Shown here piece by piece: positions 43,881 to 53,066 of a stretch of DNA of 64,000 bases. The translations under genes and the position numbers were made by a program. The notes under the pieces are model-generated. The model searched no databases, was not told the origin of the DNA, and saw only the letters and a list, made by a program, of their open reading frames with translations. How positions within the stretch are numbered: position 1 is the first letter of the stretch; the number at the start of each line of letters is the position of its first letter. The DNA is from Bradyrhizobium sp. CB1717 (GTDB lineage: Bacteria > Pseudomonadota > Alphaproteobacteria > Rhizobiales > Xanthobacteraceae), in the NCBI RefSeq assembly GCF_029714325.1, contig NZ_CP121666.1, positions 620,001 through 684,000 on the forward strand, written 5' to 3'.

Positions 43881-46223
43881 TTACGCCGCGTTGATCGTGC
43901 GCCACACCCGATCAGGGGTTGCGGGCATTTCCAGATTGTTCTTGCCGATCGCATCCGTGATCGCGTTGATCACGGCCGCTGACGCCCCGATCGCGCCGGC
44001 CTCACCGCAACCCTTGATGCCGAGCGGATTGCCCGGGCACAGCGTCGTGGTGTGGGAGAGGTTGAAGGAGGGCACATCGTCGGCGCGCGGCATGGCGTAG
44101 TCCATGAACGAGGCCGTGACCGGTTGGCCATTGGCGTCGTAAATGGCGTGCTCGAGCAGCGCCTGCCCGATGCCTTGAACCAGGCCGCCATGGACCTGGC
44201 CCTCGACGATCATCGGGTTGATCAGCCGGCCGAAATCGTCGGCCGCGACGAAGTTGACGAAGGAGGTCTTGCCGGTGCCGGCATCGACCTCGAGCTCGCA
44301 GATATAAGTGCCGGCCGGGAAGGTGAAGTTGGAGGGATCGTAGAAGGCGCTTTCCTTCAGGCCCGGCTCCATCCCGTCAGGCAGATTGTGCGCGGTGTAG
44401 GCTGCGAGTGCCACCATCGGGAAGGCGATGGCCTTGTCGGTGCCGGTCACCTTGAACTCGCCATTCTCGATGACGATGTCGGCTTCCGACGCCTCCAGCG
44501 CATGCGCTGCGATCTTCCTGGCCTTGGATTCCATCTTCTCCATGGCCTTCAGGATCGCGGTGAGGCCGACGGCTGCGGAGCGCGAGCCGTAGGTGCCCAT
44601 GCCGAACTGCACCTTGTCGGTGTCACCATGGACGATCGAGACCTGGCTGATCGGAATACCCAGGCGATCGGCGACGAGCTGGCAGAACGTGGTCTCGTGG
44701 CCCTGGCCGTGGCTGTGCGAGCCGGTGAGGATCTCGATGGTGCCGACCGGGTTGACGCGCACCTCGGCCGATTCCCACAGGCCGACGCCGGCGCCCAGAC
44801 TGCCGACCGCCTTCGACGGCGCGATGCCGCAGGCCTCGATGTAGCAGGACACGCCGATGCCGCGCAGCTTGCCTTGCGACTTCGCTTGCGCCTTGCGGGC
44901 GGCGAAGCCGGCATAGTCGATCGCCTTCATCGCGGCATCGAGCGAGGCGTTAAAGTCGCCGGTGTCATAGGCCATGATCACGGGCGTCTGGTGCGGGAAC
45001 TGGGTGATGAAGTTGGTCCGGCGCAGTGCGGCCGGATCGACCTTCAGCTGCCGCGCCGCAGTCTCCATCAGACGTTCAATGAGATAGCTCGCCTCGGGCC
45101 GGCCCGCGCCGCGATAGGCGTCGACCGGCGTGGTGTTGGTGTAGACCCCGATCACCTCGGCATGGATCGCCGGGATATTGTACTGGCCCGACAACAGCGT
45201 CGCGTAGAGATAGGTCGGCACTGACGACGAGAACAGCGACATGTAGGCGCCGAAATTGGCGTAGGTCTTCACCTTCAGGCCGACGATCTTGTTGTTGGCG
45301 TCGAACGCCATCTCGGCATGGGTGACGTGGTCGCGGCCATGTGCGTCGGTGAGGAAGGCCTCGGTGCGGTCGCCGGTCCATTTCACGGGACGGCCGACCT
45401 TCTTGGAAGCCCACAGCGCCACCATCTCTTCCGGGTAGATGAAGATCTTCGAGCCGAAGCCGCCACCGACATCGGGGGCGATCACGCGCAGCTTGTGCTC
45501 GGGAGCGATGTTGTAGAACGCCGACAGCACGAGGCGCGCGACGTGCGGGTTCTGCGAGGTCGTGTAGAGCGTGAAATGCTCTTCCGCCGCGTCGTAGTCG
45601 GCGATCGCCGCGCGCGGCTCCATCGCGTTGGGGGCGAGGCGGTTGTTGGTGACGTCGAGCTTCACGACGTTGGCAGCCTTGGAGAAGGCGGCGCTCACCG
45701 CGCCCTCGTCGCCGATCACCCAGTCATAGACCTGGTTGCCGGGAGCTTCGGGATGAAGCTGCGGCGCGCCGGCCTTGATGGCGGCGTGCATGTCGGCGAC
45801 GGCGGGAAGCTCCTCGTAATCGACGACGACGGCTTCCGCCGCGTCACGCGCCAGATTCTTGCTGTCGGCGATCACGACCGCGACCGCCTGACCGACGAAG
45901 CGCACCGTCTCCGGCGCCATCGCCGGCCATGCGCCCATCTTCATCGGGCTGCCGTCCTTGGAGGTGATGGCCCAGCCGCAGATCAGGTTGCCGACCTTGT
46001 CGTCGACGAGCTGCTGGCCGGTGAGCACCGCGACCACGCCCGGCATCTTCAGTGCCGCGGAGGAGTCGATCCCCTTCACCTTGGCATGTGCATGCGGGCT
46101 GCGGATGAAATGGGCATGGGTCATGCCCAGCAATTTGATGTCGTCCACATACCGGCCCTTGCCGGTGATGAAACGCTTGTCTTCCTTGCGCACGACGCGC
46201 GCGCCGATGCCTTCAACACCCAT
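43881..46223 (-). CDS. Molybdenum hydroxylase large subunit, form II CO dehydrogenase-like
   Basis: The 780-residue protein starts at the ATG at 46223 (GGGAGG upstream). It carries the molybdopterin-binding large-subunit fold ([21 protein letters not shown] at the N terminus, [19 protein letters not shown]). The active-site loop is AYRGAGR (369-375), the form II signature; true CO dehydrogenases (form I) have AYRCSFR with the copper-binding Cys. CO oxidation is therefore unlikely to be the main function, and the substrate is an unknown aldehyde, purine or N-heterocycle. The gene order S-L-M also fits form II. Confidence 0.94.
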   Translation of the reverse strand: MGVEGIGARVVRKEDKRFITGKGRYVDDIKLLGMTHAHFIRSPHAHAKVKGIDSSAALKMPGVVAVLTGQQLVDDKVGNLICGWAITSKDGSPMKMGAWPAMAPETVRFVGQAVAVVIADSKNLARDAAEAVVVDYEELPAVADMHAAIKAGAPQLHPEAPGNQVYDWVIGDEGAVSAAFSKAANVVKLDVTNNRLAPNAMEPRAAIADYDAAEEHFTLYTTSQNPHVARLVLSAFYNIAPEHKLRVIAPDVGGGFGSKIFIYPEEMVALWASKKVGRPVKWTGDRTEAFLTDAHGRDHVTHAEMAFDANNKIVGLKVKTYANFGAYMSLFSSSVPTYLYATLLSGQYNIPAIHAEVIGVYTNTTPVDAYRGAGRPEASYLIERLMETAARQLKVDPAALRRTNFITQFPHQTPVIMAYDTGDFNASLDAAMKAIDYAGFAARKAQAKSQGKLRGIGVSCYIEACGIAPSKAVGSLGAGVGLWESAEVRVNPVGTIEILTGSHSHGQGHETTFCQLVADRLGIPISQVSIVHGDTDKVQFGMGTYGSRSAAVGLTAILKAMEKMESKARKIAAHALEASEADIVIENGEFKVTGTDKAIAFPMVALAAYTAHNLPDGMEPGLKESAFYDPSNFTFPAGTYICELEVDAGTGKTSFVNFVAADDFGRLINPMIVEGQVHGGLVQGIGQALLEHAIYDANGQPVTASFMDYAMPRADDVPSFNLSHTTTLCPGNPLGIKGCGEAGAIGASAAVINAITDAIGKNNLEMPATPDRVWRTINAA

Positions 46224-46308
46224 GTCTGGTCCTCCCGACCGGAAATTGTTTCGACTGCGCTTTCCCTCGAAAGCTGCAGCGGTGGTTCTTTGTTCGAGGC
46301 GGGCGGCC

Positions 46309-46794
<486 letters not shown>

Positions 46795-47490
46795 GGCGTA
46801 CTCCTCCCGAATGTTTGTAGTTATTCTAATTAGAGACAGCGCGAACGGAACTTTGCAACTGGGATTTTGCTGACCGCGCGTCATGGAAAGGTCATCGTGG
46901 CGGTCGCCGCAGATGTACGATTCGGTCGCGACATTTCGTGTCGCCACCAGCGCGTGGCGCGACCTTGCAATGAGCTTGCGAAAACGGTGTCCACGTCGTC
47001 AGCTGCGGCCCATGCCCAACCGCTATCGCGCGAAGCGCTGGCCTTGAGCGCTGGCCTTGGACGCTGGACTTGGACGTCGCGCGCCTCGCGCGTCGTTTCT
47101 CCCTTTGGTGCCTTGTTCCTTGTCGCGAATAGGAGCACGCGCTCACGCCCTTGTAATCGCGATCTTGGTAGTAGGCGGAAGCGGTCTAAGTCATTGATTT
47201 TACTTACGGCGATGCAGCAATCCGCTTCCGACAGGCCGCGCCGGCTGGGTGTTGCGGCTCCAACACTCCAGTCCGTCATTCCGGGGCCCGAGCGAAGCGA
47301 GGGAGCCCGGAATCCATCGGGCCGCAGAGTCCGCGGGGAAACGGATTCCGGGTTCGCGCCAAGAGGCGCGCCCCGGAATGACATCGAGTGAATGGTCAGA
47401 AAAGCAGCTCTAGTACTTCCTGGCGATTGATCGCAGCCGGGCGTCCCCCTAGTCGAGCCGTACAACCAACGGTCAAAAGGGGTGGAAGCG
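46795..47490. other. Gene-poor interval between divergent cox operon and coxG
   Basis: About 700 bases without a supported gene. It holds a perfect palindrome TCTAATTAGA at 46825-46834 just upstream of coxS and a palindromic repeat at 47274-47382. The segment 46850-47270 shows biased composition but no believable start or domain; it may be decayed coding sequence. Confidence 0.45.
47274..47382. repeat. Dispersed palindromic repeat, CGTCATTCCGGGG family
   Basis: It starts CGTCATTCCGGGGCCCGAG and ends CGCCCCGGAATGAC, and is the same family as 30683-30775. Confidence 0.85.
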
Positions 47491-47940
47491 ATGCAGATGA
47501 ACGACAGTCAGCGGATTCCGGCGTCGAAGGCCACGGTGTGGGCCGCGCTCAACGATCCCGATATTCTCAGGCGCTGCATTCCCGGCTGCCAATCGCTCGA
47601 GATGGCATCGCCGACGGAGATGACGGCGACCGTGGTGCTGAAGGTCGGCCCGGTGAAGGCGACGTTCAGCGGCAAGGTGACGCTGACCGATATCGATGCG
47701 CCCAACGGCTACCGCATCGTCGGCGAAGGCGCCGGCGGCGTCGCGGGCTTCGCCAAGGGCGGCGCGAAGGTCAGGCTGGAAGAAGAATCGCTTGACGTCA
47801 CCATCCTGCATTACGAGGCCGACGCACAGATCGGCGGCAAGCTCGCGCAGCTCGGCTCACGGCTGATCGACTCGACGTCGCGCAAACTTGCCGCGAACTT
47901 CTTCGAAAGTTTCGCAGGTCTGGTAGCGCCATCATCGTGA
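47491..47940 (+). CDS. CoxG-like SRPBCC protein
   Basis: The 149-residue protein is read from the ATG at 47491. The pattern is that of the carbon monoxide dehydrogenase G family: SQRIPASKATVWAALNDPDI, CIPGCQSLE, VGPVKATFSGKVTLTDI, and a C-terminal helix GSRLIDSTSRKLAANFFESF. CoxG proteins associate with maturation or membrane placement of Mo hydroxylases. Its position next to the cox operon, though divergent, supports that link. It lacks the C-terminal membrane anchor of some homologues. Confidence 0.88.
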   Translation: MQMNDSQRIPASKATVWAALNDPDILRRCIPGCQSLEMASPTEMTATVVLKVGPVKATFSGKVTLTDIDAPNGYRIVGEGAGGVAGFAKGGAKVRLEEESLDVTILHYEADAQIGGKLAQLGSRLIDSTSRKLAANFFESFAGLVAPSS

Positions 47941-48223
47941 CCGATGCACGCGTAGCCTGATGCAAGCCATCGGATTGCGGCGCGATGTTGCCGTAATCCG
48001 ACGACGCATTTCGAGCTGAAAAATAAGGGCAAGACGCAAGTCGGGGCAACGAGATGAGCGGCGAAAACCGCCGATGATCTGCACTACTACCTTCCGCCTA
48101 TACTAAGCGCGAAAAGGCGATGCTGTAATTTCGAACGATGGCTCGCAGACGAACTGCGCATCACGAGCGCAGCGCGCTCAGGCGCCCAACGAGGCGTGCA
48201 CAACAACATCGCGGAGGGAATAC

Positions 48224-49939
48224 ATGACCTTTGGAACGAAGGGCTTCTTGGCCGGCATCTCGATGATTGCGATGCTGGCCGCCACCACAACCGGCGCTCG
48301 CGCCAACGAGACCGTGCTCAAGGCGCAATCCGATTCGAACCAGTGGGCCGTCGCCGGCCACGACTACGGCAACACGCGCTTCAGCCCGCTCAAGCAGATC
48401 AACACCGAGAACGCCGGCAAGCTGACGCTCGCCTATTCCTTCTCGCTGGCGTCGCTGCGTTCGAACGAATCCTCGCCGATCGTCATCGGCAACACGCTCT
48501 ACGTTTCGAGCTCCTGGGGCCCGAAATACGTCTACGCGCTCGATGCGGCCACCGGCGCGCGCAAATGGACCTGGGAGCCCGACATTCCCGAGGACGTGCT
48601 GCAATACGCCTGCTGCGACGTGAACAATCGCGGCGTCACCTATGCCGATGGCAAGATCTTCGTCGGCCGTCTCGACGGCAAGCTGACGGCGCTCGATGCC
48701 GCGACCGGCAAGGCGCTGTGGACGACGAAGGTGGTCGACTACAAGCAGGGGTCGGTCATCACCTCGCCGCCGCTCGTCGTGCGCGACAAGGTCATCACCG
48801 GTTTCGGTGGCGGCGAATACGGCGTGCGCGGCTCGCTGCAGGCCTTCGATATCAACACCGGCAAGCAGGTGTGGCAGACCTACACCGTTCCTTCGCCGGA
48901 CGAGCCCGGTGGCGACACCTGGAAGGGCGACTCCGCCCAGCATGGCGGCGGCGCGGCCTGGCTGGTCGGCTCCTACGATCCGAAGAGCGACACGGTCTAT
49001 TGGGGCACCAGCAATCCCGGTCCGTGGAACACCGCGGTGCGCTCGACCGGCGATGGCAATTTCGGCAAGCTGACCAACCTCTACACCGCGTCGACGGTGG
49101 CGTTCGATCCCAATACCGGCAAGATCAAGTGGCACATCCAGACCACGCCGGCCGATGCCTGGGACTATGACGGCGTCAACGAAGCCGTGCTCGCGGATCT
49201 GAAGATCGGCGGCAGCACCGTTCCGGCGCTGATGAAGGCGGATCGCAACGGCTACTTCTTCGTCGCCAACCGTGAGACCGGCAAGGTGTTGTCGGCGGAG
49301 AAATACGTGTTCTCCAACTGGGCCAAGAAGTGGGACGTCGCCACGATGCGCGCGGTCGAGGATCCCGACAAGCGTCCCGGGCCGAACCATCCCGCCAAGG
49401 ACATCTGCCCGAACCTGATCGGCGGCAAGAACTGGCAGCCGATGTCGTTCAACCCGCAGACCGGCCTCGTCTACATCCCGTCCAACAACGTCTGCATGGA
49501 TTGGTCGGTCAGTGATGTCGCCTACAAGCGCGGCGTGTTCTATCTCGGCGCCGAATTCCCGACCAAGGAAGGTCCCGGCGGTTTCCTCGGCGAGCTCGTG
49601 GCCTGGGATCCGGTCGCGCAGAAGAAGGTCTGGTCGATCAAGGAAGACCTGCCGTTCAACGGCGGCACGCTGACCACCGGCGGCGGTCTCGTGTTTGCCG
49701 GCAACATCCATGGCGATTTCCGTGCCATCGATGCGAAGTCCGGCAAGGTGCTGTGGAGCAAGAATCTCGGCTCCGGCATCGGCGCAGGTCCAGTGACCTA
49801 CCAGGTCGACGGCAAGCAATATGTCGCCATCGTCGTCGGCCGCACGGCTGCGCTGCCTGCGTTCCTGGGCGAGGTAGGAAAGAAGATGACGGCCGCAGCT
49901 CCCGAGGGCGGTTCGCTCTTCGTGTTCTCCGTCCAGTGA
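48224..49939 (+). CDS. PQQ-dependent alcohol dehydrogenase, lanthanide-type signature
   Basis: The 571-residue protein has a signal peptide (GFLAGISMIAMLAATTTGA) and an eight-bladed quinoprotein propeller. The vicinal disulphide is Cys130-Cys131 (YACCDVNNRG). Metal ligands are present in GGGEYGVRG (Glu) and TSNPGPWN (Asn). The catalytic Asp314 lies in WDYDGVNE, and Asp316 two residues later is the extra ligand that marks lanthanide-dependent enzymes (XoxF, ExaF/PedH). It oxidises methanol, ethanol or other alcohols in the periplasm and passes electrons to cytochrome c. Lanthanide use is inferred from this residue. The fusion protein downstream is the likely partner. Confidence 0.93.
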   Translation: MTFGTKGFLAGISMIAMLAATTTGARANETVLKAQSDSNQWAVAGHDYGNTRFSPLKQINTENAGKLTLAYSFSLASLRSNESSPIVIGNTLYVSSSWGPKYVYALDAATGARKWTWEPDIPEDVLQYACCDVNNRGVTYADGKIFVGRLDGKLTALDAATGKALWTTKVVDYKQGSVITSPPLVVRDKVITGFGGGEYGVRGSLQAFDINTGKQVWQTYTVPSPDEPGGDTWKGDSAQHGGGAAWLVGSYDPKSDTVYWGTSNPGPWNTAVRSTGDGNFGKLTNLYTASTVAFDPNTGKIKWHIQTTPADAWDYDGVNEAVLADLKIGGSTVPALMKADRNGYFFVANRETGKVLSAEKYVFSNWAKKWDVATMRAVEDPDKRPGPNHPAKDICPNLIGGKNWQPMSFNPQTGLVYIPSNNVCMDWSVSDVAYKRGVFYLGAEFPTKEGPGGFLGELVAWDPVAQKKVWSIKEDLPFNGGTLTTGGGLVFAGNIHGDFRAIDAKSGKVLWSKNLGSGIGAGPVTYQVDGKQYVAIVVGRTAALPAFLGEVGKKMTAAAPEGGSLFVFSVQ

Positions 49940-49944
49940 CCACT

Positions 49945-49989
49945 CGCGCGCGTATCCTCTCGAGGTGACGGGATACGCGCGCGCTTTTT
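49945..49989 (+). terminator. Rho-independent terminator after the PQQ dehydrogenase gene
   Basis: A perfect 13-bp stem (49945-49957 with 49971-49983) is followed by CTTTTTC. It may separate expression of the dehydrogenase from the downstream fusion gene. Confidence 0.88.
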
Positions 49990-50040
49990 CCAGACTTTAG
50001 CTGCGGCATCGGCCGATGCCTGATGTCGCAGCACCTGGTT

Positions 50041-50077
50041 CAACAAGCTCTGGCTCAACAAGCTCCGGCCCAACAAC
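50041..50077. repeat. Short tandem repeat, 15-base unit
   Basis: CAACAAGCTCTGGCT and CAACAAGCTCCGGCC are followed by a partial third unit (CAACAACG). It lies in the leader of the fusion gene. Confidence 0.75.
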
Positions 50078-50093
50078 GCTACGGGAGACGAGG

Positions 50094-51272
50094 ATGCGTG
50101 CCAATCATTCTGCCATCGGTGCGAGCCGACGCCGCTCCATCTCAGCCTTGCTCGCATGTGCCGCCGCGGTGCTGATCGTTCCGGCCTCGCCGCTGCACGC
50201 CGACGAAGCGCAGCCGCTTCGTCTCTGCGCCGATCCGACCAACCTTCCATTCTCGAGCGATAGTCCGTCGCAGCCGGGCTTCTATGTCGAGATCGGGCAG
50301 GCCCTGGCGCAGGCGCTCGGCCGGCCGATCGCCTATGACTGGTACAAATCCTATTTCGGCAAGCGCACCGTGCGCGTCACCCTGCTCGGCAAGCAATGCG
50401 ACGCCATGATCGGGCTGCCGCGGTCCGAGGATTTCATGGGACCGGCCGTGATCTTCTCCAGCACCTTCGCCAAGGAGGGCTATGCGCTCGTGGCCGCCAA
50501 AGGGCAGGCCCTCGGCGGCATCGACGGCCTCAGGGGCAAGCGCGTTGCCGTGCAGTTCGCCAGCACCCCGCAAAACCTGCTCGCGAGCCGTGACGACATC
50601 CAGAAGGTGACGGTGCTGTCGCCCGAGGAAGGCATGCAGGCGCTCGACCAGGGCATGGCCGACGTGGCCTTCATCTGGGGCCCGGTCGCCGGCTGGCTGA
50701 ACAAGACCACCTATAACGGCCGCTATCAGATCGAGCTCACCGAAGGCGAAGGCCTGTCATGGGACGCCGCCATCGGCTTTGCGAAGACCTCGACCGAGCT
50801 GCGTGATCGCGTCGATGCCGTGTTGCCGCAGCTTCAGCGCACGATCGGCGAGCTCGCGGTGAAATACGGCCTGCCTGCCGGCGCGCCGGTTCGCTTCGGT
50901 GCGGTGCCGGCGGGAACGACGACGGGGACGGGAACCGGCGCCGGCGCGACGCAGACCGCCAATGTAGTGGCGACCGAGACCAAGGGCGACGCGGCAGCGC
51001 CAGGCACCGACGCCGTCGGCGCGGGCAAGGAGATCTTCAACGGAACCTGTGCGCACTGCCACGGTCCCGATGCGATCCAGAGCGAGCGGAAGATCGATCT
51101 GCGGCTGCTGCGTCATCGCTACGGCGACGAGATGCGCGAGAAGTTCTGGATGACCGTGCATGAGGGACGGCCGACCAAGGGCATGCCGGCCTGGAAGGAG
51201 GTCTACACCGACGAGCAGTTCGACAGCATCTATTCCTTCCTGCTGACGGTCCAGTCCGAATCGAACGACTGA
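50094..51272 (+). CDS. Fusion of XoxJ/MoxJ-like periplasmic binding protein and cytochrome c
   Basis: The 392-residue protein starts at the ATG at 50094 (GGGAG upstream). A signal peptide is followed by a type II solute-binding domain (LRLCADPTNLPFSSDSPSQPGFYVEIG to about residue 270), a Thr/Gly/Ala linker, then a cytochrome c domain with CAHCH (319-323) and a likely axial Met in TKGMPAWKE. In methylotrophs these are two proteins, XoxJ/MoxJ (binding-protein-like helper) and XoxG/MoxG (cytochrome electron acceptor). Here one polypeptide could combine assembly and electron transfer for the upstream dehydrogenase. The role is inferred from neighbours and domains. Confidence 0.88.
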   Translation: MRANHSAIGASRRRSISALLACAAAVLIVPASPLHADEAQPLRLCADPTNLPFSSDSPSQPGFYVEIGQALAQALGRPIAYDWYKSYFGKRTVRVTLLGKQCDAMIGLPRSEDFMGPAVIFSSTFAKEGYALVAAKGQALGGIDGLRGKRVAVQFASTPQNLLASRDDIQKVTVLSPEEGMQALDQGMADVAFIWGPVAGWLNKTTYNGRYQIELTEGEGLSWDAAIGFAKTSTELRDRVDAVLPQLQRTIGELAVKYGLPAGAPVRFGAVPAGTTTGTGTGAGATQTANVVATETKGDAAAPGTDAVGAGKEIFNGTCAHCHGPDAIQSERKIDLRLLRHRYGDEMREKFWMTVHEGRPTKGMPAWKEVYTDEQFDSIYSFLLTVQSESND

Positions 51273-51425
51273 ACGATCTTGACCGAACCCGATCGGGAGG
51301 ATGTGCTAGCGTCCGTCCGGCACCATCCCGGTGCCGGACGGGTGCCGTATGGTTCTGCCTCTTCCGCTCCAGCGGCGGATGCCTGTACGGTGCAGCATTC
51401 GGCGGTGCAGCCCTGTGAACGCGCC

Positions 51426-52118
51426 ATGACCAGCTTCCTGATCATCGACGATCATCCGCTGTTTCGCGAGGCGCTCGGCAATGCGGTGCGTCTGGCCTTG
51501 CCGGAGGCGCGGATCTTCGAGGCGATGTCGATCGAGGACGCCCTTCATATCCTGACGGCCGAGCAGGGCGAGGGCATCGACCTTGCGCTGCTCGACCTCC
51601 TGCTGCCGGATTCGACCGGCTTCTCCGGCTTTCTGCGTTTGCGCGAGGCCCATCCGCGCCTGCCTGTCGCCATCGTGTCGAGCGACGAGGACCAGCGCGT
51701 CGTCCGCGAGGCGCTGGAGCTGGGGGCCGCCGGCTATTTGCCGAAATCGATGTCGAAGCGCGAGCTGGCGCAATCGATCGAGGGCGTGCTGAAGGGATCG
51801 GTGTCGGTGCCGAAGGATTTCGTGGCGGCGCCGCAGCGGCGGCGGGCCGAGGCCAGCAAGGCGCTCGAGGTCAAGCTCTCCGAGCTCACGCCGCAGCAGC
51901 TTCGCGTGCTCGACCTGCTGCGGCGCGGCTATCCGAACCGGCAGATCGCCCAGGAGCTTCAGCTCGCCGAATCCACGGTGAAGGCGCACATCACCGAGAT
52001 CCTGCGCAAGCTCGGCCTGTTCAGCCGCAACAAGGCGATCATCGAGATCGGCAAGATGGACTTGCCCGATCCGAAGGCCCGACCCTATGCGCGGGCCGAC
52101 CGCGGGCGGCCGCAATGA
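51426..52118 (+). CDS. LuxR-family response regulator 1
   Basis: The 230-residue protein starts at the ATG at 51426 (MTSFLIIDDHPLF); an upstream extension lacks coding character. The receiver domain has the acidic pair, a phospho-acceptor Asp in LLDLLLPDS and a Lys in YLPKSMSK. The LuxR/NarL helix-turn-helix (LTPQQLRVLDLLRRGYPNR, then STVKAHITEILRKLG) is at the C terminus. It is paralogous to the next gene. Regulators of this type control PQQ alcohol dehydrogenases in Pseudomonas (ErbR/PedR families), so control of this cluster is likely. Confidence 0.92.
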   Translation: MTSFLIIDDHPLFREALGNAVRLALPEARIFEAMSIEDALHILTAEQGEGIDLALLDLLLPDSTGFSGFLRLREAHPRLPVAIVSSDEDQRVVREALELGAAGYLPKSMSKRELAQSIEGVLKGSVSVPKDFVAAPQRRRAEASKALEVKLSELTPQQLRVLDLLRRGYPNRQIAQELQLAESTVKAHITEILRKLGLFSRNKAIIEIGKMDLPDPKARPYARADRGRPQ

Positions 52119-52233
52119 TGCGCGATGTCGTGCTTGACCTGGATCAACCCGGTCTGACGCGGCTGAGACATTCTCGTTTCGATTTCGAATCCGGCAATAG
52201 TCCAGGCAATAATCAGGGAATGGCTCGCGCGTG

Positions 52234-52923
52234 ATGCGATTTCTGATTGTCGAAGATCATCCGTTGTTTCGCGAGGCCCTCGAGGGCGCGCTCCAGATGG
52301 TGGCGCCCGCGGCCGAGATCCTTCAGGCGACGTCGATCGACGGTGCGCTCGAGCAGGTCGCAGCGATGACCGAGCTCGATCTCATCCTGCTCGATCTGTC
52401 GATGCCGGGCACCACGGGTCTTTCGGGCATCATCCGCATTCGCAAGGCGTTTCCCAGGATCCCCGTCGTCATCGTATCCGGGCATCAGGATCCGCAGATC
52501 ATGTCCGGCGCCCTGTCGCTCGGCGTCTCCGGCTACATCCTCAAATCATCGTCCAAGCAGGAGCTGGCGCAGTCGATCGGCGAAGTGCTGCGCGGCGCGG
52601 TCTGTGTCCCCGCCGCCTATCGCGCGCTCGTTCGCCCGCAACGTGCCGCCGGCCCCGCGCAGGATCTGCTGAAGCGCCTGCACGACCTGACGCCGCAGCA
52701 ATTGCGCGTGCTCGAAATGCTCAAGCGCGGCCTGCAGAACAAGCAGATCGCCTATGAGCTGAAGATTTCCGAGACCACGGTGAAGGTCCACGTCTCCGAC
52801 ATCCTGCGCAAGCTCAACGTGCTGAGCCGCACCAAGGCCATCGTCGAAATGTCCCGGATCGATTTCGCGACGCTGGCAGCCGAGGGCCCGAGGCGCGAGC
52901 GCGGCCGGCCAGAGCCGCAATGA
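52234..52923 (+). CDS. LuxR-family response regulator 2
   Basis: The 229-residue protein is read from the ATG at 52234; a GTG directly before it is an alternative. The receiver (FLIVEDHPLFREAL, LILLDLSMPG, YILKSSSKQ) and LuxR-type DNA-binding domain (LTPQQLRVLEMLKRGLQNKQ) mirror response regulator 1 almost residue by residue, so the pair arose by duplication. No kinase lies beside it on the same strand; the hybrid kinase on the opposite strand is the nearest candidate. Confidence 0.92.
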   Translation: MRFLIVEDHPLFREALEGALQMVAPAAEILQATSIDGALEQVAAMTELDLILLDLSMPGTTGLSGIIRIRKAFPRIPVVIVSGHQDPQIMSGALSLGVSGYILKSSSKQELAQSIGEVLRGAVCVPAAYRALVRPQRAAGPAQDLLKRLHDLTPQQLRVLEMLKRGLQNKQIAYELKISETTVKVHVSDILRKLNVLSRTKAIVEMSRIDFATLAAEGPRRERGRPEPQ

Positions 52924-53023
52924 CGCGATTTCGTCTCTTTTTGTCGCGCCGGGCGCGCCACATTCGGCAGATGATTCATAGATAAATCAAAGCCCTGGCC
53001 CAGCGTAAGGTGTTACCTCTACG

Positions 53024-53040
53024 GTGCATGGGGTTGTTTT
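53024..53040. repeat. Short repeated sequence shared with 17006-17022
   Basis: GTGCATGGGGTTGTTTT is identical at both places, each in an intergenic region downstream of minus-strand genes. Its meaning is unknown. Confidence 0.5.
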
Positions 53041-53066
53041 GCGATATTTATGGGAGCAGCCGCGCG

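Noticed and set aside
46881..47465. Open frames on both strands upstream of coxS
   Set aside because: No ribosome site, no domain, and overlap with a dispersed palindromic repeat.
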